14,669 nt of DNA. It comes from Verrucomicrobiota bacterium (GTDB lineage: Bacteria; Verrucomicrobiota; Verrucomicrobiia; Chthoniobacterales; JAFAMB01). A program made the position numbers and the translations under genes. This document shows, in pieces, positions 14,523-14,669 of this stretch (positions within the stretch are counted from its first letter, which is position 1; each line of letters opens with the position of its first letter). Below the pieces are notes generated by a model, which saw only the letters and a list, made by a program, of their open reading frames with translations, was not told the DNA's origin and searched no databases. The DNA lies in assembly GCA_019242435.1 (NCBI GenBank), contig JAFAVN010000509.1:1-14669 (forward strand), in the 5' to 3' direction.

Positions 14523-14669
14523 ACGCGAGGCACCGGTTAGGGCGAGGCTCTCGCGCGGCCGGGTTACGCCCTCAGGGTTAGGCGAGCAGTCCAGAATCCT
14601 AAGGACCCTACGCCGAAGAGCCGCCGAGCGCTGCTTCTGTCGATTCCGGATCGCTACCGCTAGAGAGCT
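14523..14669. repeat. Dispersed intergenic repeat, copy B, cut by the window edge
   Basis: The stretch after the sigma factor shows no gene. It aligns collinearly with the spacer after lspA: TAGGGCGAGGCTC (14538-14550), CTCAGGGTTAGGCGAGC (14571 onward) and GCCGCCGAGC (14620-14629), followed by CGAT and GCTA. Within it GGGTTACGCC (14561) and GGGTTAGGCG (14575) form a 14-base direct repeat. No intrinsic terminator for the sigma gene was found. Confidence 0.5.

Overview
The window is a stretch of bacterial chromosome with intermediate GC content (judged by eye, not computed). It carries mostly housekeeping genes interleaved with small accessory genes. The best taxonomic guess is Verrucomicrobiota, possibly a soil member of the Chthoniobacterales/Spartobacteria. 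This is moderate to low confidence and is recalled rather than searched: it rests on the LysR protein type, a stand-alone mercaptohistidine-type methyltransferase, the scarcity of clear Shine-Dalgarno sequences, and intergenic GC-rich repeats. No rRNA, tRNA, CRISPR array, phage gene or intact transposase was seen.

Layout. 1-311 (-) is the start of an M50 site-2-protease-like membrane metalloprotease that runs off the left edge. Divergent from it lie a DUF167/YggU protein (351-647), an inverted-repeat element (about 651-872), ileS (928-3684) and lspA (3700-4191). A 401-base spacer holds a tandem and dispersed repeat. Then on the minus strand comes a two-gene unit: a 54-residue ORF (5960-6124) whose stop overlaps the start of a CCA-adding/poly(A) polymerase-family nucleotidyltransferase (4593-5960). 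A 500-base spacer carries a strong minus-strand intrinsic terminator with no obvious gene in front of it, hence a candidate small RNA. It is followed by a small ribbon-helix-helix-like protein (6625-6852), aroC (6888-7970, -) and a divergent LysR regulator (8331-9206, +).

The right half is the accessory part. An M29-like metalloprotein (9358-10524) is followed after 6 bases by a stand-alone methyltransferase that closely resembles the C-terminal domain of the ovothiol enzyme OvoA (10531-11292). Downstream on the same strand is a gamma-glutamylcyclotransferase-like protein (11486-12121). Convergent to it is a transglutaminase-like protein (12140-12982, -) with serine where the catalytic histidine normally stands. 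Divergent from that is an ECF42-type sigma factor with a long C-terminal helical extension (13175-14500). The right end (about 14523-14669) is a diverged second copy of the repeat seen after lspA.

How the genes work together. ileS-lspA and cca serve translation and lipoprotein maturation, and aroC makes chorismate. The most interesting unit is the M29-like / OvoA-C-like methyltransferase pair, perhaps with the GGCT-like gene. The three predicted activities (metallo-aminopeptidase fold, mercaptohistidine-type N-methylation, gamma-glutamyl cleavage) suggest a small thiol or peptide metabolism module without the OvoA sulfoxide-synthase half in view. That functional link is inference.
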